Numbered from the stretch's first letter, positions 1 through 7,144 are shown. The stretch: DNA of 19,316 bases from a candidate division WWE3 bacterium UBA1397 (GCA_002305205.1 DBQJ01000011.1:9493-28808); one strand, 5' to 3'. A program made the numbers and translations. Notes: generated by a model from the sequence alone, not told the origin.

Positions 1-50
1 GGAGATTGCATCGGAGGTTGATAAAGGTGTAATACTAATGCAACTTTCAT
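1..50 (-). CDS. GH57 family glycoside hydrolase, N-terminal fragment
   Basis: Only the first 16 codons lie in the window, reading MKVALVLHLYQPPMQS; the gene runs off the left edge. A start that goes straight into a beta strand followed by H-L-Y-Q-P-P is characteristic of glycoside hydrolase family 57 (alpha-amylase, 4-alpha-glucanotransferase or branching enzyme type), where this first strand and its His lie in the (beta/alpha)7 barrel. The family is an established match by motif; the exact substrate is not. Glycogen synthase lies just upstream on the same strand, so a role in alpha-glucan turnover is a reasonable inference. There is no Shine-Dalgarno site, and a -10 box ends 7 bases before the ATG, so the transcript probably begins at or next to the start codon. 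Confidence 0.7.
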   Translation of the reverse strand, partial: MKVALVLHLYQPPMQS

Positions 51-57
51 AAAGATC

Positions 58-86
58 ATTATCCGATACTTATACTATCCTGTCAA
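58..86 (-). promoter_or_regulatory. Sigma-70-like promoter of the GH57 gene
   Basis: On the minus strand, TTGACA (81-86) and GATAAT (58-63) are separated by 17 bases. The ATG at 50 begins 7 bases after the -10 box, which is where transcription would be expected to start. This predicts a leaderless mRNA. Confidence 0.7.
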
Positions 87-117
87 AATATTGGATATTG
101 GAAGGTTTACATATACT

Positions 118-209
118 TAGAGGATCCGAACTGGAAGAGACGGAATCCTATACTCCTGCCCACAGCATAGGAAACCTTAGTGTCCCCTCCAGATTGGATC
201 CTCTAAAGT
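118..209 (-). ncRNA. Candidate structured small RNA, unknown family
   Basis: This lies between glgA and the GH57 gene. Read on the minus strand, it folds into one long rod. A perfect 10-bp base helix (TAGAGGATCC at 196-205 with GGATCCTCTA at 118-127) is followed by a small internal loop. Next is an 11-bp helix starting CTGGAGGGGAC, with two G-U pairs. After a second internal loop comes a 7-bp helix CCTATGC/GTATAGG, closed by an 11-base loop containing GGGCAGG. A consensus promoter puts the transcription start close to 209. No U-run terminator follows, so the 3' end is uncertain. The SRP RNA apical signature (GGAAG and AGCAGC blocks) is absent, and the RNA is too short for tmRNA, 6S RNA or RNase P RNA. 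It could instead be a leader of the GH57 transcript, but that gene has its own promoter. Structure and promoter are seen; function is unknown. Confidence 0.6.
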
Positions 210-215
210 AGGGAG

Positions 216-243
216 ATTATAGCAAAGTAGGTTCTAATGTCAA
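216..243 (-). promoter_or_regulatory. Consensus promoter of the small RNA
   Basis: Both boxes match the bacterial consensus exactly on the minus strand: TTGACA (238-243), a 16-base spacer, TATAAT (216-221). It sits between the glgA stop codon and the rod-shaped RNA, and no open reading frame starts nearby. It is the best sigma-70 match in the host part. Confidence 0.75.
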
Positions 244-274
244 TAAATGTACTATTAATATGAATGTCTTGGTG

Positions 275-1807
275 CTAGCTTACAATACTCTCCATGGTCT
301 TATCTTTTTCCTTATTCTGAATGCGAAGAGTAATAGCTCTCTCATACAATTTGTCATACTCCTGAGCACTATGTTCCCAACTAAAATCCGAATTCATTGC
401 ATTCCTCTGTAAAGATCTCCAAACTTCCTTGTGCTGAAATAACTCCCATGCCCTTACGATCTGGCCATATAATGAAAACTCAGAGAATTCATTAAATACC
501 AATCCATTTCCTGTTCTTTTAATAGTATCAAAATTCTCTACAGTATCTGATAAACCGCCTACATTCCTAACAATGGGTACAGCACCATATCTCATTGCTT
601 CAATCTGAACAATACCGCAAGGCTCAAACCTTGAGGGGTATAATATACAATCACACCCTGAAAACAGCATTCTTGGGAGTGTGAAATTAGGATATGGATG
701 AATTCCCACTCTTTTAGGAAAGTCCTTAACTAAACCTTCTAACATTTCCACCAAACTCCAATCCCCCGCCCCAATTTCAACAAACTGAATATCATATTCC
801 TTCATTGCATTTCTTAGTACACTTATTGCCATATCTACACCCTTCATATAATCCAAACGCCCTACAAATCCTAAAAGCAGTGAGTTGTCTTTTATTTCCA
901 ATCCAAATTCTTTCTGTAAAGCTTTTTTATTATCCTGTCTTTTATCTAAGGATCTAACATCATAATTTTTTTCTATCATGGTATCAGTTAAAGGGTTAAA
1001 TTCTTCGTAGTCTATACCGTTAACTATACCAAACAACTTACTCTTCATCGGAAGTAATATTTTGTCCAGACCTTCTCCGAACTCCGGAGTAAGTATCTCC
1101 CTAGCATATGATTTTGATACCGCATTTACTGCATCGGCATAAATTATTCCCCTTTTCATAAAATTCAAACTTTCAGTTCTAGGGGAAAAGAAGGAAGGTA
1201 TATCCGAAGAACCATCGTCATATTCCAACTCTGACATATGTCTATGATCAAAATTTCCCTGGTAAGCTAAATTGTGTATTGTGAAAACAGTGTGTACGTC
1301 ATCAAATATACTATCCTGTTTATAAGTAGTTTTTAATAAATTAGGTACTGCTCCTGTATGCCAATCGTTACAATGGATAACATCCGGCACAAAGATACCG
1401 GTTCTGATAAATTCTATAACTCCTCTAGATAATAACAGAAATCTGACTGAATCATCTTTATACCCATAAACGTTAGCTCTTTTTTCAAAATATTCCTGAT
1501 TTTCTAAAAAGTAGAACGTAACACCGGCATCGTTTACAAGCTTCTTAATATTACATATTAATTCAGGGGTATTAGTGTCGTTAGTTGGAACCTTAAGTCC
1601 CTCATATATAGTTTCTAGAGGATATTTGTCTTCTTCTATAGAACCAAACTTTGGAATAAATACTCTTACATCATGTCCTATCTTTACTAATGCTTTTGAA
1701 AGATGCCCCATTACTGATCCTGCTCCTCCAACAGATACATAGGGAACAGCTTCAGTAGCTACCATTAATATTTTTTTTCTTTCCGGGATATTTTTCTTTG
1801 CTGACAT
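275..1807 (-). CDS. glgA: Glycogen synthase (GT5 family)
   Basis: This 510-residue protein is the usual length for GlgA, which transfers glucose from a nucleotide sugar to a growing alpha-1,4-glucan in the cytoplasm. The GT-B fold is visible. The N-terminal domain starts KKILMVATEAVPYVSVGG, followed by HCNDWHTG and FTIHNLAYQG. The C-terminal donor domain has GFVGRLDYMKG, then RFEPCGIVQIEAMRYG and VPIVRNVGGLSDTV, which includes the E-x7-E-like nucleotide-sugar site. Odd point: the family KTGG loop, whose Lys contacts ADP-glucose in E. coli, reads SVGG at residues 25-28. The enzyme may therefore be a GT5 variant with a different donor or primer. The start is supported by a -10 box ending 7 bases upstream. 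The gene shares its strand with a GH57 gene about 220 bases downstream, suggesting a glycogen locus, although each gene has its own promoter. Confidence 0.85.
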   Translation of the reverse strand: MSAKKNIPERKKILMVATEAVPYVSVGGAGSVMGHLSKALVKIGHDVRVFIPKFGSIEEDKYPLETIYEGLKVPTNDTNTPELICNIKKLVNDAGVTFYFLENQEYFEKRANVYGYKDDSVRFLLLSRGVIEFIRTGIFVPDVIHCNDWHTGAVPNLLKTTYKQDSIFDDVHTVFTIHNLAYQGNFDHRHMSELEYDDGSSDIPSFFSPRTESLNFMKRGIIYADAVNAVSKSYAREILTPEFGEGLDKILLPMKSKLFGIVNGIDYEEFNPLTDTMIEKNYDVRSLDKRQDNKKALQKEFGLEIKDNSLLLGFVGRLDYMKGVDMAISVLRNAMKEYDIQFVEIGAGDWSLVEMLEGLVKDFPKRVGIHPYPNFTLPRMLFSGCDCILYPSRFEPCGIVQIEAMRYGAVPIVRNVGGLSDTVENFDTIKRTGNGLVFNEFSEFSLYGQIVRAWELFQHKEVWRSLQRNAMNSDFSWEHSAQEYDKLYERAITLRIQNKEKDKTMESIVS

Positions 1808-1814
1808 CCTGACT

Positions 1815-1844
1815 ATTGTAGCACGTATAAGTATATAAACACAA
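1815..1844 (-). promoter_or_regulatory. Promoter of glgA, leaderless type
   Basis: On the minus strand, TACAAT (1815-1820) ends 7 bases before the glgA ATG, with a weaker -35 box TTGTGT (1839-1844) 18 bases upstream. There is no room for a Shine-Dalgarno site. The -35 box abuts the terminator of the preceding gene. Confidence 0.55.
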
Positions 1845-1881
1845 AAATCCGCACACCAACTGCCCTCTGGTGCGCGGATTT
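1840..1881 (-). terminator. Rho-independent terminator of the helix-turn-helix gene
   Basis: A 14-bp stem (1868-1881 with 1845-1858, one G-U pair) encloses a 9-base loop and is followed on the minus strand by TTTTTGTGTTT. It begins 19 bases after the stop codon at 1901 and insulates that gene from glgA. Confidence 0.8.
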
Positions 1882-1900
1882 CTAAAAACTACTTATTATA

Positions 1901-2809
1901 TTAGGCTAATACACTCTCTGCTTCTCTGATCAAAGATCCTTCGGTATCCATCTCCCTTATATCTGATAATAGTTTTTCCTTGGATACTACTGTTAACCCG
2001 TGCATCTGCATACTTGAACTATATATACTGGTATTGTCAGAGAGTATTAAACAAAGTTGTGCATTTTCTTCATCAGAAGGGGTTAGCATCAATACTCTTT
2101 CAAAAAATTCTCTGTCTTTTGTTCTTATATATGCATGAAGAATAGAAAATGGTTTTATAGGACTATGCAAGGATAGACCTGCGTTCATAGTAAAGGCATA
2201 ATCAGATCCTGAATTTTTTGATGATTTATCTATATTTTGAGCTATATCCTTCAAACCACCCAACTTGCTTCTGTAGTAATATTTATTCTGTACCTGTTTT
2301 TCCTTTATTGAAATGGTTTCTTCTTCCTCTTTTTTCCCTACTTCCTCAGATATACTTTCCTCCTCAAATCTCTTTGCCGCTTGTCTAAATTTTGCTAGCC
2401 AATCAATAGGTTCTTCCTTTTTTTCTTCTTCTATTATTTCTATCTTTTCTTCTTTTTTATCTTCCTTTTCTTCTTTTTCCTTTATTTTCGTTTCCTTCTT
2501 TTCTTCTTTTTCCTTTTTAATTTCTACCTCTTCTTTTATTTCTTTCTCTTCTTCCGTTTCTATTTTTGTCTTTTTCTCGTTTTTAACCTTCTCTTCCTTT
2601 TTATCCTTGACATTAATATCTTCTTCGTTTCCATTTGGGTATAAAAAGTCTATTATGTTCTGTTTTGTAAATCTATGTCTTCCTGTTGCTGTCTTTACCT
2701 CAGGATTTAATTTATTTTCCTCAATATACCTATATACTGAACGGAGAGAAACTCCTAAAATATCTGCTACTTCGGTGGACGTATAAAGTTTATTTTCTAG
2801 TTGTATCAT
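1901..2809 (-). CDS. MerR/excisionase-type HTH protein with long Lys/Glu linker
   Basis: This 302-residue protein has three parts. Residues 8-57 form a winged helix-turn-helix of the MerR/excisionase type (YTSTEVADILGVSLRSVYRY, then TGRHRF and a final FLYP). Residues about 60-155 are almost entirely Lys and Glu with a few Ile and Thr, a low-complexity and probably helical linker. Residues about 178-302 form a compact C-terminal domain with no family I recognise; it includes a motif HAYIRTKDREFFERVLML. The gene probably encodes a DNA-binding regulator or a nucleoid or partition-type protein, but only the DNA-binding head is supported by sequence. The linker makes the DNA a nearly pure polypurine tract on the coding strand, roughly 2290-2630. 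A consensus TTGACA lies 30-35 bases upstream of the start. Confidence 0.75.
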   Translation of the reverse strand: MIQLENKLYTSTEVADILGVSLRSVYRYIEENKLNPEVKTATGRHRFTKQNIIDFLYPNGNEEDINVKDKKEEKVKNEKKTKIETEEEKEIKEEVEIKKEKEEKKETKIKEKEEKEDKKEEKIEIIEEEKKEEPIDWLAKFRQAAKRFEEESISEEVGKKEEEETISIKEKQVQNKYYYRSKLGGLKDIAQNIDKSSKNSGSDYAFTMNAGLSLHSPIKPFSILHAYIRTKDREFFERVLMLTPSDEENAQLCLILSDNTSIYSSSMQMHGLTVVSKEKLLSDIREMDTEGSLIREAESVLA

Positions 2810-2814
2810 ATTTT

Positions 2815-2844
2815 AATACAAGCACGTTATTCTTTGTCTGTCAA
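2815..2844 (-). promoter_or_regulatory. Promoter of the HTH gene
   Basis: TTGACA (2839-2844) is followed after 17-18 bases by a poor -10 box (TTGTAT or TGTATT, 2815-2821) that ends 5-6 bases before the ATG at 2809. No ribosome-binding site is present, so this again fits a leaderless start. Confidence 0.5.
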
Positions 2845-2862
2845 TAGATGTTTTTGTCCTAT

Positions 2863-3759
2863 TTACTTATTTTTATATTTTATTGTATGAAAAAACAACA
2901 TAAGTGGGAATATTGGAAACGCGTTTAATATTCTTTTCAACCTAAAGGGTTCTTTAAAAAGTCTATAGAACCATTCCAGTCCTCTGCTGGTAAAAAAACT
3001 TGAAGGAGATTTACTATACCCCGTAATATAGTCAAAAGTTCCACCTAAACCTATTGATACAGTAGCTGGTATTTTTTTAGAGTTCCTTAAAATCCACTTC
3101 TCTTGGTTCCTCTGACCGTAAGCAACCATTAATATATCAATATTATTAATATTATTTTCCTCCATTTTATTCTTAATGTATGAAATAGTATCATTGTCGT
3201 CTGATACACCCGAGCTAAAGTTTGACGCCGCTCCAACAATATTAGCCTTTGGGTATTTTTTATTTATTGATTCAATGATAAAGTGAGAATAATCTTTTTC
3301 TAACTTAACATTCCTGCCCCATTTATCTCTAGGCCAGCCACCTAGAAGAAAAACAGAATAATTTTTATCTTCTGATAATTTTAATAAACTATCTGCCAAT
3401 GATACCCCTGTCACTCTTTTACTTGTATATCTACCCGATAAACCTAGATATGCTACTTTTAACCCTGTAAAAATATTAGATAAATAATCAAATATACTTA
3501 TATGTTTATGGGTACCTATTTTATCCAAATATTCACCGGCCATTACTACACCCATGCCATCAGGAAGAGAAAGATCGGAAGAATTAATTATTTCTTTGAA
3601 TTCTTTGTCTTTTTGGGCCTCAATAATAAATTCGGGATTTGTTGTACATACTATGTACTGCTTATCCGCCTTTTTAATCATATCTTCAATAAGATTACAA
3701 GCATTTTTCAAACCAACTTCAAAATTAACTTTTATTCCAAGTATATTCATAGTTTTCAT
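2863..3759 (-). CDS. WecG/TagA/CpsF family glycosyltransferase (GT26)
   Basis: This family adds N-acetylmannosamine, or a related sugar, to a lipid-linked N-acetylglucosamine on the inner face of the membrane, in teichoic acid, enterobacterial common antigen or capsule synthesis. Visible family features are the ILGIKVNF start, CTTNPEFIIEAQ (residues 38-49), the LPDGMGVV loop with the presumed catalytic Asp67, RVTG, FLLGG, GLGGTFDYITG, and the closing GLEWFYRLFKEPFRLKR membrane-contact segment. At 298 residues it is longer than the usual 240-260, with extra sequence between the LPDG loop and RVTG (about residues 80-113). The start is ambiguous: ATG at 3759 is 5 bases after a TATAAT, and ATG at 3750 (MNILG) is 14 bases after it. 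The acceptor sugar in this organism is unknown. Confidence 0.85.
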   Translation of the reverse strand: MKTMNILGIKVNFEVGLKNACNLIEDMIKKADKQYIVCTTNPEFIIEAQKDKEFKEIINSSDLSLPDGMGVVMAGEYLDKIGTHKHISIFDYLSNIFTGLKVAYLGLSGRYTSKRVTGVSLADSLLKLSEDKNYSVFLLGGWPRDKWGRNVKLEKDYSHFIIESINKKYPKANIVGAASNFSSGVSDDNDTISYIKNKMEENNINNIDILMVAYGQRNQEKWILRNSKKIPATVSIGLGGTFDYITGYSKSPSSFFTSRGLEWFYRLFKEPFRLKRILNAFPIFPLMLFFHTIKYKNK

Positions 3760-3764
3760 AATGC

Positions 3765-3770
3765 ATTATA
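3765..3770 (-). promoter_or_regulatory. -10 box of the WecG/TagA gene
   Basis: A perfect TATAAT on the minus strand lies 5 bases before the ATG at 3759. No convincing -35 box was found at 16-18 bases. It lies back to back with the promoter of the divergent PEGA gene. Confidence 0.45.
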
Positions 3771-3790
3771 GCTATAAGATCAATTTTTGG

Positions 3791-3796
3791 TAAAAT
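3791..3796 (+). promoter_or_regulatory. -10 box of the PEGA gene
   Basis: TAAAAT ends exactly 7 bases before the ATG at 3804, the same spacing as for GH57, glgA and the sortase. The -35 region is weak. Confidence 0.45.
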
Positions 3797-3803
3797 ACAT
3801 ATT

Positions 3804-4970
3804 ATGAAACGATTTCTTTTTAAGATAAGGTACATGGAAACTTTCCTTACCGTTGTAATAATATTAGGTATCACAACCCTACTCTTTTTGTACACCTCAG
3901 GGTACAGGCTTACCAAAGGAAAAGAAAAAACCGTTGATTTAAGCAAGACGGGGATGATTAGTGCTAAATCCATACCGGATGGAGCTTCGGTGTACATTGA
4001 TGGTATTTTAACTACAGCAACTAATGATACTGTGGCAGGAATAAAACCCGGTTTTCACAGCCTTAAAATAGTTAAGAAGGGATTTGTAGAATGGCATAAA
4101 GATGTAGAAGTATATGAACAATTAGTAACAGACATGACTGCCGTATTAATTTCTCAAAGCCCAAGATTAGAACCTTTAACAAATACAGGGGCCAATTCGC
4201 CATCTATATCCCATACTTTAGATAAAATTGCTTTCTTCTCATTTGATGATGAAAAACCAGGTATATGGGTTATACCTCTAAGTGGAAATACACTAAATTT
4301 ATTCAGAACAAACTCATTTATTGCGATACAAGATACTAAATTAATAAAATACTCCGATGGAAAATCTATTGAATGGTCGCCCGACGGTAAAAAACTATTG
4401 GTCGAAATGAAAAACGGTACATATTATCTCATTGATTTAGACACTAATACTGCTCAAACTACGACCTCCCCTCAGATTATTAAACAGGGATGGTCGGATA
4501 TCATGCTTCTAAAAAGAACTGAGATTGTAGATAAGATCGAACTACCTGAAGATATAAAACAGCTTGCATTATCACCTAAATCTACCTGGTCTCCGGATGA
4601 TAAAAAATTCTTGTACACCATGCAAAAAGGAGATCAGATTGAATACAGGGTGTATAACATGGAAAAACCTCTCCCTATAGGTGAAAAGCCCGAAAACTTA
4701 GTCTTTACTACAAATGTCAATGACAGACAACCTAAAATAAGTTGGTATTCAGACAGTTTTCACCTAATAATGGTTGAAGGAGATGCTGAGAAAGAACAAA
4801 AGGGGGTCATATATCTAATAAGAATAGACGGTACCAATAAGATAGAAATATACAACAATACATTATTCTCAGATACCGTCTTTAGTGTACCCGGAGGAGA
4901 TAAAGTTATGATACTAACCTCGTTCAAATCAAATACCCAAACTAATCTTTACACTGTAGCGATAAGATAA
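3804..4970 (+). CDS. Membrane-anchored PEGA domain / beta-propeller protein
   Basis: This 388-residue protein has a short basic N-terminus and one transmembrane helix (about residues 12-32, TFLTVVIILGITTLLFLY), so most of it probably faces outward. Residues about 48-118 form a PEGA domain (SIPDGASVYIDG, then PGFHSLKIVKKGFVEW), a small beta module common in surface proteins. Residues about 130-388 contain repeated TolB/WD40-like blades (IEWSPDGKKLLVE, STWSPDDKKFLYTM, PKISWYSDSFHLIMVEGD). This combination is common in CPR genomes and is usually assigned to cell-surface binding, but no ligand can be named. The stop codon is 1 base from the stop of the convergent sortase gene, so the two transcripts must overlap. 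Expression is probably leaderless from a -10 box ending at 3796. Confidence 0.75.
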   Translation: MKRFLFKIRYMETFLTVVIILGITTLLFLYTSGYRLTKGKEKTVDLSKTGMISAKSIPDGASVYIDGILTTATNDTVAGIKPGFHSLKIVKKGFVEWHKDVEVYEQLVTDMTAVLISQSPRLEPLTNTGANSPSISHTLDKIAFFSFDDEKPGIWVIPLSGNTLNLFRTNSFIAIQDTKLIKYSDGKSIEWSPDGKKLLVEMKNGTYYLIDLDTNTAQTTTSPQIIKQGWSDIMLLKRTEIVDKIELPEDIKQLALSPKSTWSPDDKKFLYTMQKGDQIEYRVYNMEKPLPIGEKPENLVFTTNVNDRQPKISWYSDSFHLIMVEGDAEKEQKGVIYLIRIDGTNKIEIYNNTLFSDTVFSVPGGDKVMILTSFKSNTQTNLYTVAIR

Positions 4971-4971
4971 G

Positions 4972-5631
4972 CTATTTTTTAACTTCTATTAGTTTTGCGG
5001 TAACAACAAACCTATTTAGTGTAGTTCCCGGAGGGTCGCATGTCTGCATGGTTAATATCGGTTCAATTACTGATCTTGTTATAGGATTTATATTCCACCC
5101 GCTTACTACTTCTTTATTCATTACTTTGTATATAAAGTCCTGATCTTTGTAAAAAACATGAATAATATCTCCGTATTCTAATTTTCTTAACAGATTAAAT
5201 ACTGTAGAATATTTTCCCAAATCCCAGAAATTTAACGAAGCATGGGCAAAAAGATATACATTTCCGGGTTTCTCAGAAGGATAGTCGGAAGAAGCAGCGT
5301 GTGCAATTCCTTTCTTTAAAGCCTCTTTATATATATTTTCATTATTGGTAGCCACATCAGCAACAACCGGAGCATTAACACCAATTCTTTCAATAACAAT
5401 AGAAAAATCTTTATTAACCGGAGAAATTAAAATTGGCTTATTTCCAATCAGTCTCCCAAATGTAGTGTCTGTATAGTCACCTGCTTGATCATCTAATAAA
5501 ACTTTCTGATTCTTTAGTTCTCTGAAATAAAACCAAATTTCATCTTTTATCAACGGTCCGAAAGATAAAATTATAAATAATAGACCAAGTAAAATTAATG
5601 CGGTCGATAGATTGATATGTTTTCTAGCCAT
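4972..5631 (-). CDS. Sortase family transpeptidase
   Basis: Sortases cut a sorting signal on secreted proteins and join them to the cell envelope or to each other. This 219-residue protein has an N-terminal membrane anchor (about residues 9-29) and the complete catalytic triad: His130 in YLFAHAS, Cys198 in LTMQTCDPPGTT and Arg207 in NRFVV. The TLxTC-type motif followed by P-x-G-T and an Arg nine residues after the Cys resembles class D/E-like sortases. I chose the ATG at 5631 over the GTG at 5637 because a TATAAT ends exactly 7 bases before it, as for neighbouring genes. It is divergent from the thioredoxin-like gene and convergent with the PEGA gene. No sorting-signal substrate is encoded in the window. 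Confidence 0.9.
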   Translation of the reverse strand: MARKHINLSTALILLGLLFIILSFGPLIKDEIWFYFRELKNQKVLLDDQAGDYTDTTFGRLIGNKPILISPVNKDFSIVIERIGVNAPVVADVATNNENIYKEALKKGIAHAASSDYPSEKPGNVYLFAHASLNFWDLGKYSTVFNLLRKLEYGDIIHVFYKDQDFIYKVMNKEVVSGWNINPITRSVIEPILTMQTCDPPGTTLNRFVVTAKLIEVKK

Positions 5632-5638
5632 TATCACA

Positions 5639-5666
5639 ATTATACATGCCTCCCATATTGCAGCAA
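5639..5666 (-). promoter_or_regulatory. Sortase promoter
   Basis: On the minus strand, TTGCTG (5661-5666), a 16-base spacer and a perfect TATAAT (5639-5644), followed by 7 bases and the ATG at 5631. This promoter decides the sortase start codon. Confidence 0.65.
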
Positions 5667-5686
5667 CAATAGTACAGTTGTAGAAT
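5658..5686 (+). promoter_or_regulatory. Thioredoxin gene promoter
   Basis: TTGCAG (5658-5663), a 17-base spacer and TAGAAT (5681-5686), then 8 bases to the ATG at 5695. Its -35 box overlaps the -35 box of the divergent sortase promoter by three bases, so the two genes may compete for polymerase. Confidence 0.6.
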
Positions 5687-5694
5687 AACTAATT

Positions 5695-5967
5695 ATGAAG
5701 GTTTTAAAAATCGGTGCAGTATGGTGCTCGGGATGTCTGGTTATGAGACCCATATGGAAAAAAATAGAAGCAGAGAATATGACACTTGATACAGAATATT
5801 ATGATTTTGATGAAAGAAAAGATATCGTTTCCAAATATAATATAGACAAGGGAGTTCTTCCCGTAGCAATATTTCTGGATTCAAACAATAATGAGATTCT
5901 AAGATTAAGCGGTGAAGTTACCCGGGAAAGAATACTTCAGGCGATAAAGGATTTTAGAGACAGATAG
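5695..5967 (+). CDS. Thioredoxin-like protein
   Basis: This 90-residue protein is slightly shorter than thioredoxin (about 105). It has the redox motif W-C-S-G-C (Cys11 and Cys14) after the first strand and the conserved cis-Pro before the third strand (VLPVAIF, Pro56), and ends in an amphipathic helix. There is no signal peptide, so it should act in the cytoplasm as a disulfide reductase or carrier. The active site CSGC differs from the classical CGPC, so its redox potential and partners may differ. It shares its upstream region with the divergent sortase gene. Whether the two are functionally linked cannot be told from the sequence. Confidence 0.85.
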   Translation: MKVLKIGAVWCSGCLVMRPIWKKIEAENMTLDTEYYDFDERKDIVSKYNIDKGVLPVAIFLDSNNNEILRLSGEVTRERILQAIKDFRDR

Positions 5968-5968
5968 C

Positions 5969-5995
5969 GGATAATTGTGAATTTATCCATTTTTA
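5969..5995 (+). terminator. Weak terminator after the thioredoxin gene
   Basis: A 6-bp stem GGATAA/TTATCC (5969-5974 with 5983-5988) is followed by ATTTTTAT. The stem is AT-rich, so termination may be partial. It lies between convergent genes. Confidence 0.4.
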
Positions 5996-6946
5996 TCATA
6001 TTTTTGCCAGGTACTTTTCAACCATAATAAAGCATAGGTATACTAAAACCAAAAATAATGCTTCCTTACGAGTAATCCTTCTTCCGGTAATAGTTAAAAT
6101 AAAGAATACTATGAGAGTTAGTATAAGAAATGCTACGGATGAGTCGCCCTGGTAACCTTCTTTACTTATTGGATTTATTAATGCTGTAGCACCTATTACA
6201 AGGGTTGAATTTACTGCTACACTACCTAAAACACTCCCCAATATCTCCCCTCTTTGTCTTGTTTTAATAACCTTTAATCCAAAAACAAGTTCAGGAATAG
6301 AGGTACCCACAGCTGTTATCGTTAATCCAATAAGCAATGGGGCCAATCCTGATACCTCACTAAAAGAAATTGCTGTTTTTACCAATACCTGAGCAGACAG
6401 AAGTATTAAACACACAGCACTAAAGAAAATGAATAAATCTGATTTCCAGTTCCTATCTATTAAAGAAGTAACTAATTCATTATTTTCTTTCTCTCTCTTA
6501 ACTATATACATCAGATATATGATATAACCCAGAATTAATAAGATACCGTCTATTCTTGAAATAACACCGTCTATAACAGATAAGATAGGTAATATCCCAA
6601 ATAATCCTGCGTAACTTAGATCTTTATTTAAGATACAGTTTCTTGTAGACAGGGCGCCCCCAAATATAATGGGTAAGGCAATAATTATTGTTAAATCCGC
6701 AATATTTGACCCAACTACGTTGCCAAAGGATAGTATAGATTTATTATTTACCGCAGATGTAATACCAAATATTAATTCAGGAAAGGAAGTAGCCGCAGCT
6801 ATCATAAAAACACTTATTGTATATTCCGATATCTTAAATGCTTTAGCTAAAGAAGATGAAGAGGATATTAGCCATTCAACAGACTTAACAAGTAAAATAC
6901 AAGAAAATATTATTAATACTAAATAATATACAACGGGCAGTGTCAT
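5996..6946 (-). CDS. CaCA-family cation exchanger (Na+/Ca2+ type)
   Basis: This inner-membrane antiporter has about ten hydrophobic segments. It carries the two inverted alpha-repeats that define the Ca2+:cation antiporter family: AAATSFPELIFGITSAVN with GNVVGSNIADL in the first half, and AVGTSIPELVFGL with GSVLGSVAVNS in the second. The S-F/I-P-E-L glutamates bind the cation. At 316-318 residues it matches the YrbG-like bacterial group. Two in-frame ATGs exist; I prefer 6946 because a TATACT ends 8 bases before it, while the ATG at 6952 would be only 2 bases from that box. It lies downstream of two tRNA genes on the same strand but is probably transcribed on its own. The ion exchanged cannot be read from sequence alone. 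Confidence 0.85.
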   Translation of the reverse strand: MTLPVVYYLVLIIFSCILLVKSVEWLISSSSSLAKAFKISEYTISVFMIAAATSFPELIFGITSAVNNKSILSFGNVVGSNIADLTIIIALPIIFGGALSTRNCILNKDLSYAGLFGILPILSVIDGVISRIDGILLILGYIIYLMYIVKREKENNELVTSLIDRNWKSDLFIFFSAVCLILLSAQVLVKTAISFSEVSGLAPLLIGLTITAVGTSIPELVFGLKVIKTRQRGEILGSVLGSVAVNSTLVIGATALINPISKEGYQGDSSVAFLILTLIVFFILTITGRRITRKEALFLVLVYLCFIMVEKYLAKI

Positions 6947-6954
6947 ATACATAA

Positions 6955-6960
6955 AGTATA
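6955..6960 (-). promoter_or_regulatory. -10 box of the cation exchanger gene
   Basis: TATACT on the minus strand lies 8 bases before the ATG at 6946 and favours it over the ATG at 6952. The -35 region is not distinct. Confidence 0.4.
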
Positions 6961-6987
6961 ACTCATATAACTTCTATTAAAAGGATA

Positions 6988-7063
6988 TGGTCGGGGTGGG
7001 CGGACTTGAACCGCCGGCCTCACGGTCCCGAACCGTGCACTCTTCCAACTGAGCTACACCCCG
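6988..7063 (-). tRNA. tRNA-Pro (anticodon CGG)
   Basis: The acceptor stem CGGGGTG/CACCCCG, discriminator A and encoded CCA are all present. The anticodon arm CACGG-TTCGGGA-CCGTG gives anticodon CGG, reading CCG proline codons. The D arm (GCTCAGTTGGAAGAG) and T arm (GGCGGTTCAAGTCCGCC) are intact, and the total is 76 bases including CCA. It lies 5 bases downstream of tRNA-Arg, so the two are probably cut from one transcript. Confidence 0.95.
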
Positions 7064-7068
7064 TATTA

Positions 7069-7144
7069 TGGCGCCCCCACTCAGATTCGAACTGGGATCT
7101 GAGGTTTAGGAAACCTCTGCTCTATCCACTTGAGCTATGGGAGC
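7069..7144 (-). tRNA. tRNA-Arg (anticodon CCT)
   Basis: The acceptor stem GCTCCCA/TGGGGGC (one T-G pair), discriminator G and encoded CCA are present. The anticodon arm GAGGT-TTCCTAA-ACCTC gives anticodon CCT, reading AGG arginine codons. The T arm is CCCAG-TTCGAAT-CTGAG, an imperfect stem. The total is 76 bases including CCA. It is the first gene of the tRNA pair. A possible -10 (TATATT) lies just upstream with no clear -35. Confidence 0.93.

Noticed and set aside
118..205. SRP (4.5S) RNA
   Set aside because: Rod shape and size fit, but the conserved apical bases (GGAAG/AGCAGC) are missing on both strands.
2313..2786. Plus-strand frame rich in Ser and Phe
   Set aside because: Antisense of the Lys/Glu linker; composition artefact.
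6988..7144. tRNA genes as the integration target
   Set aside because: The tRNA 3' end (TGG then the T-loop GAAC) looks superficially like the att pattern, but the spacing differs by about 5 bases, and no recombinase lies beside these tRNAs.
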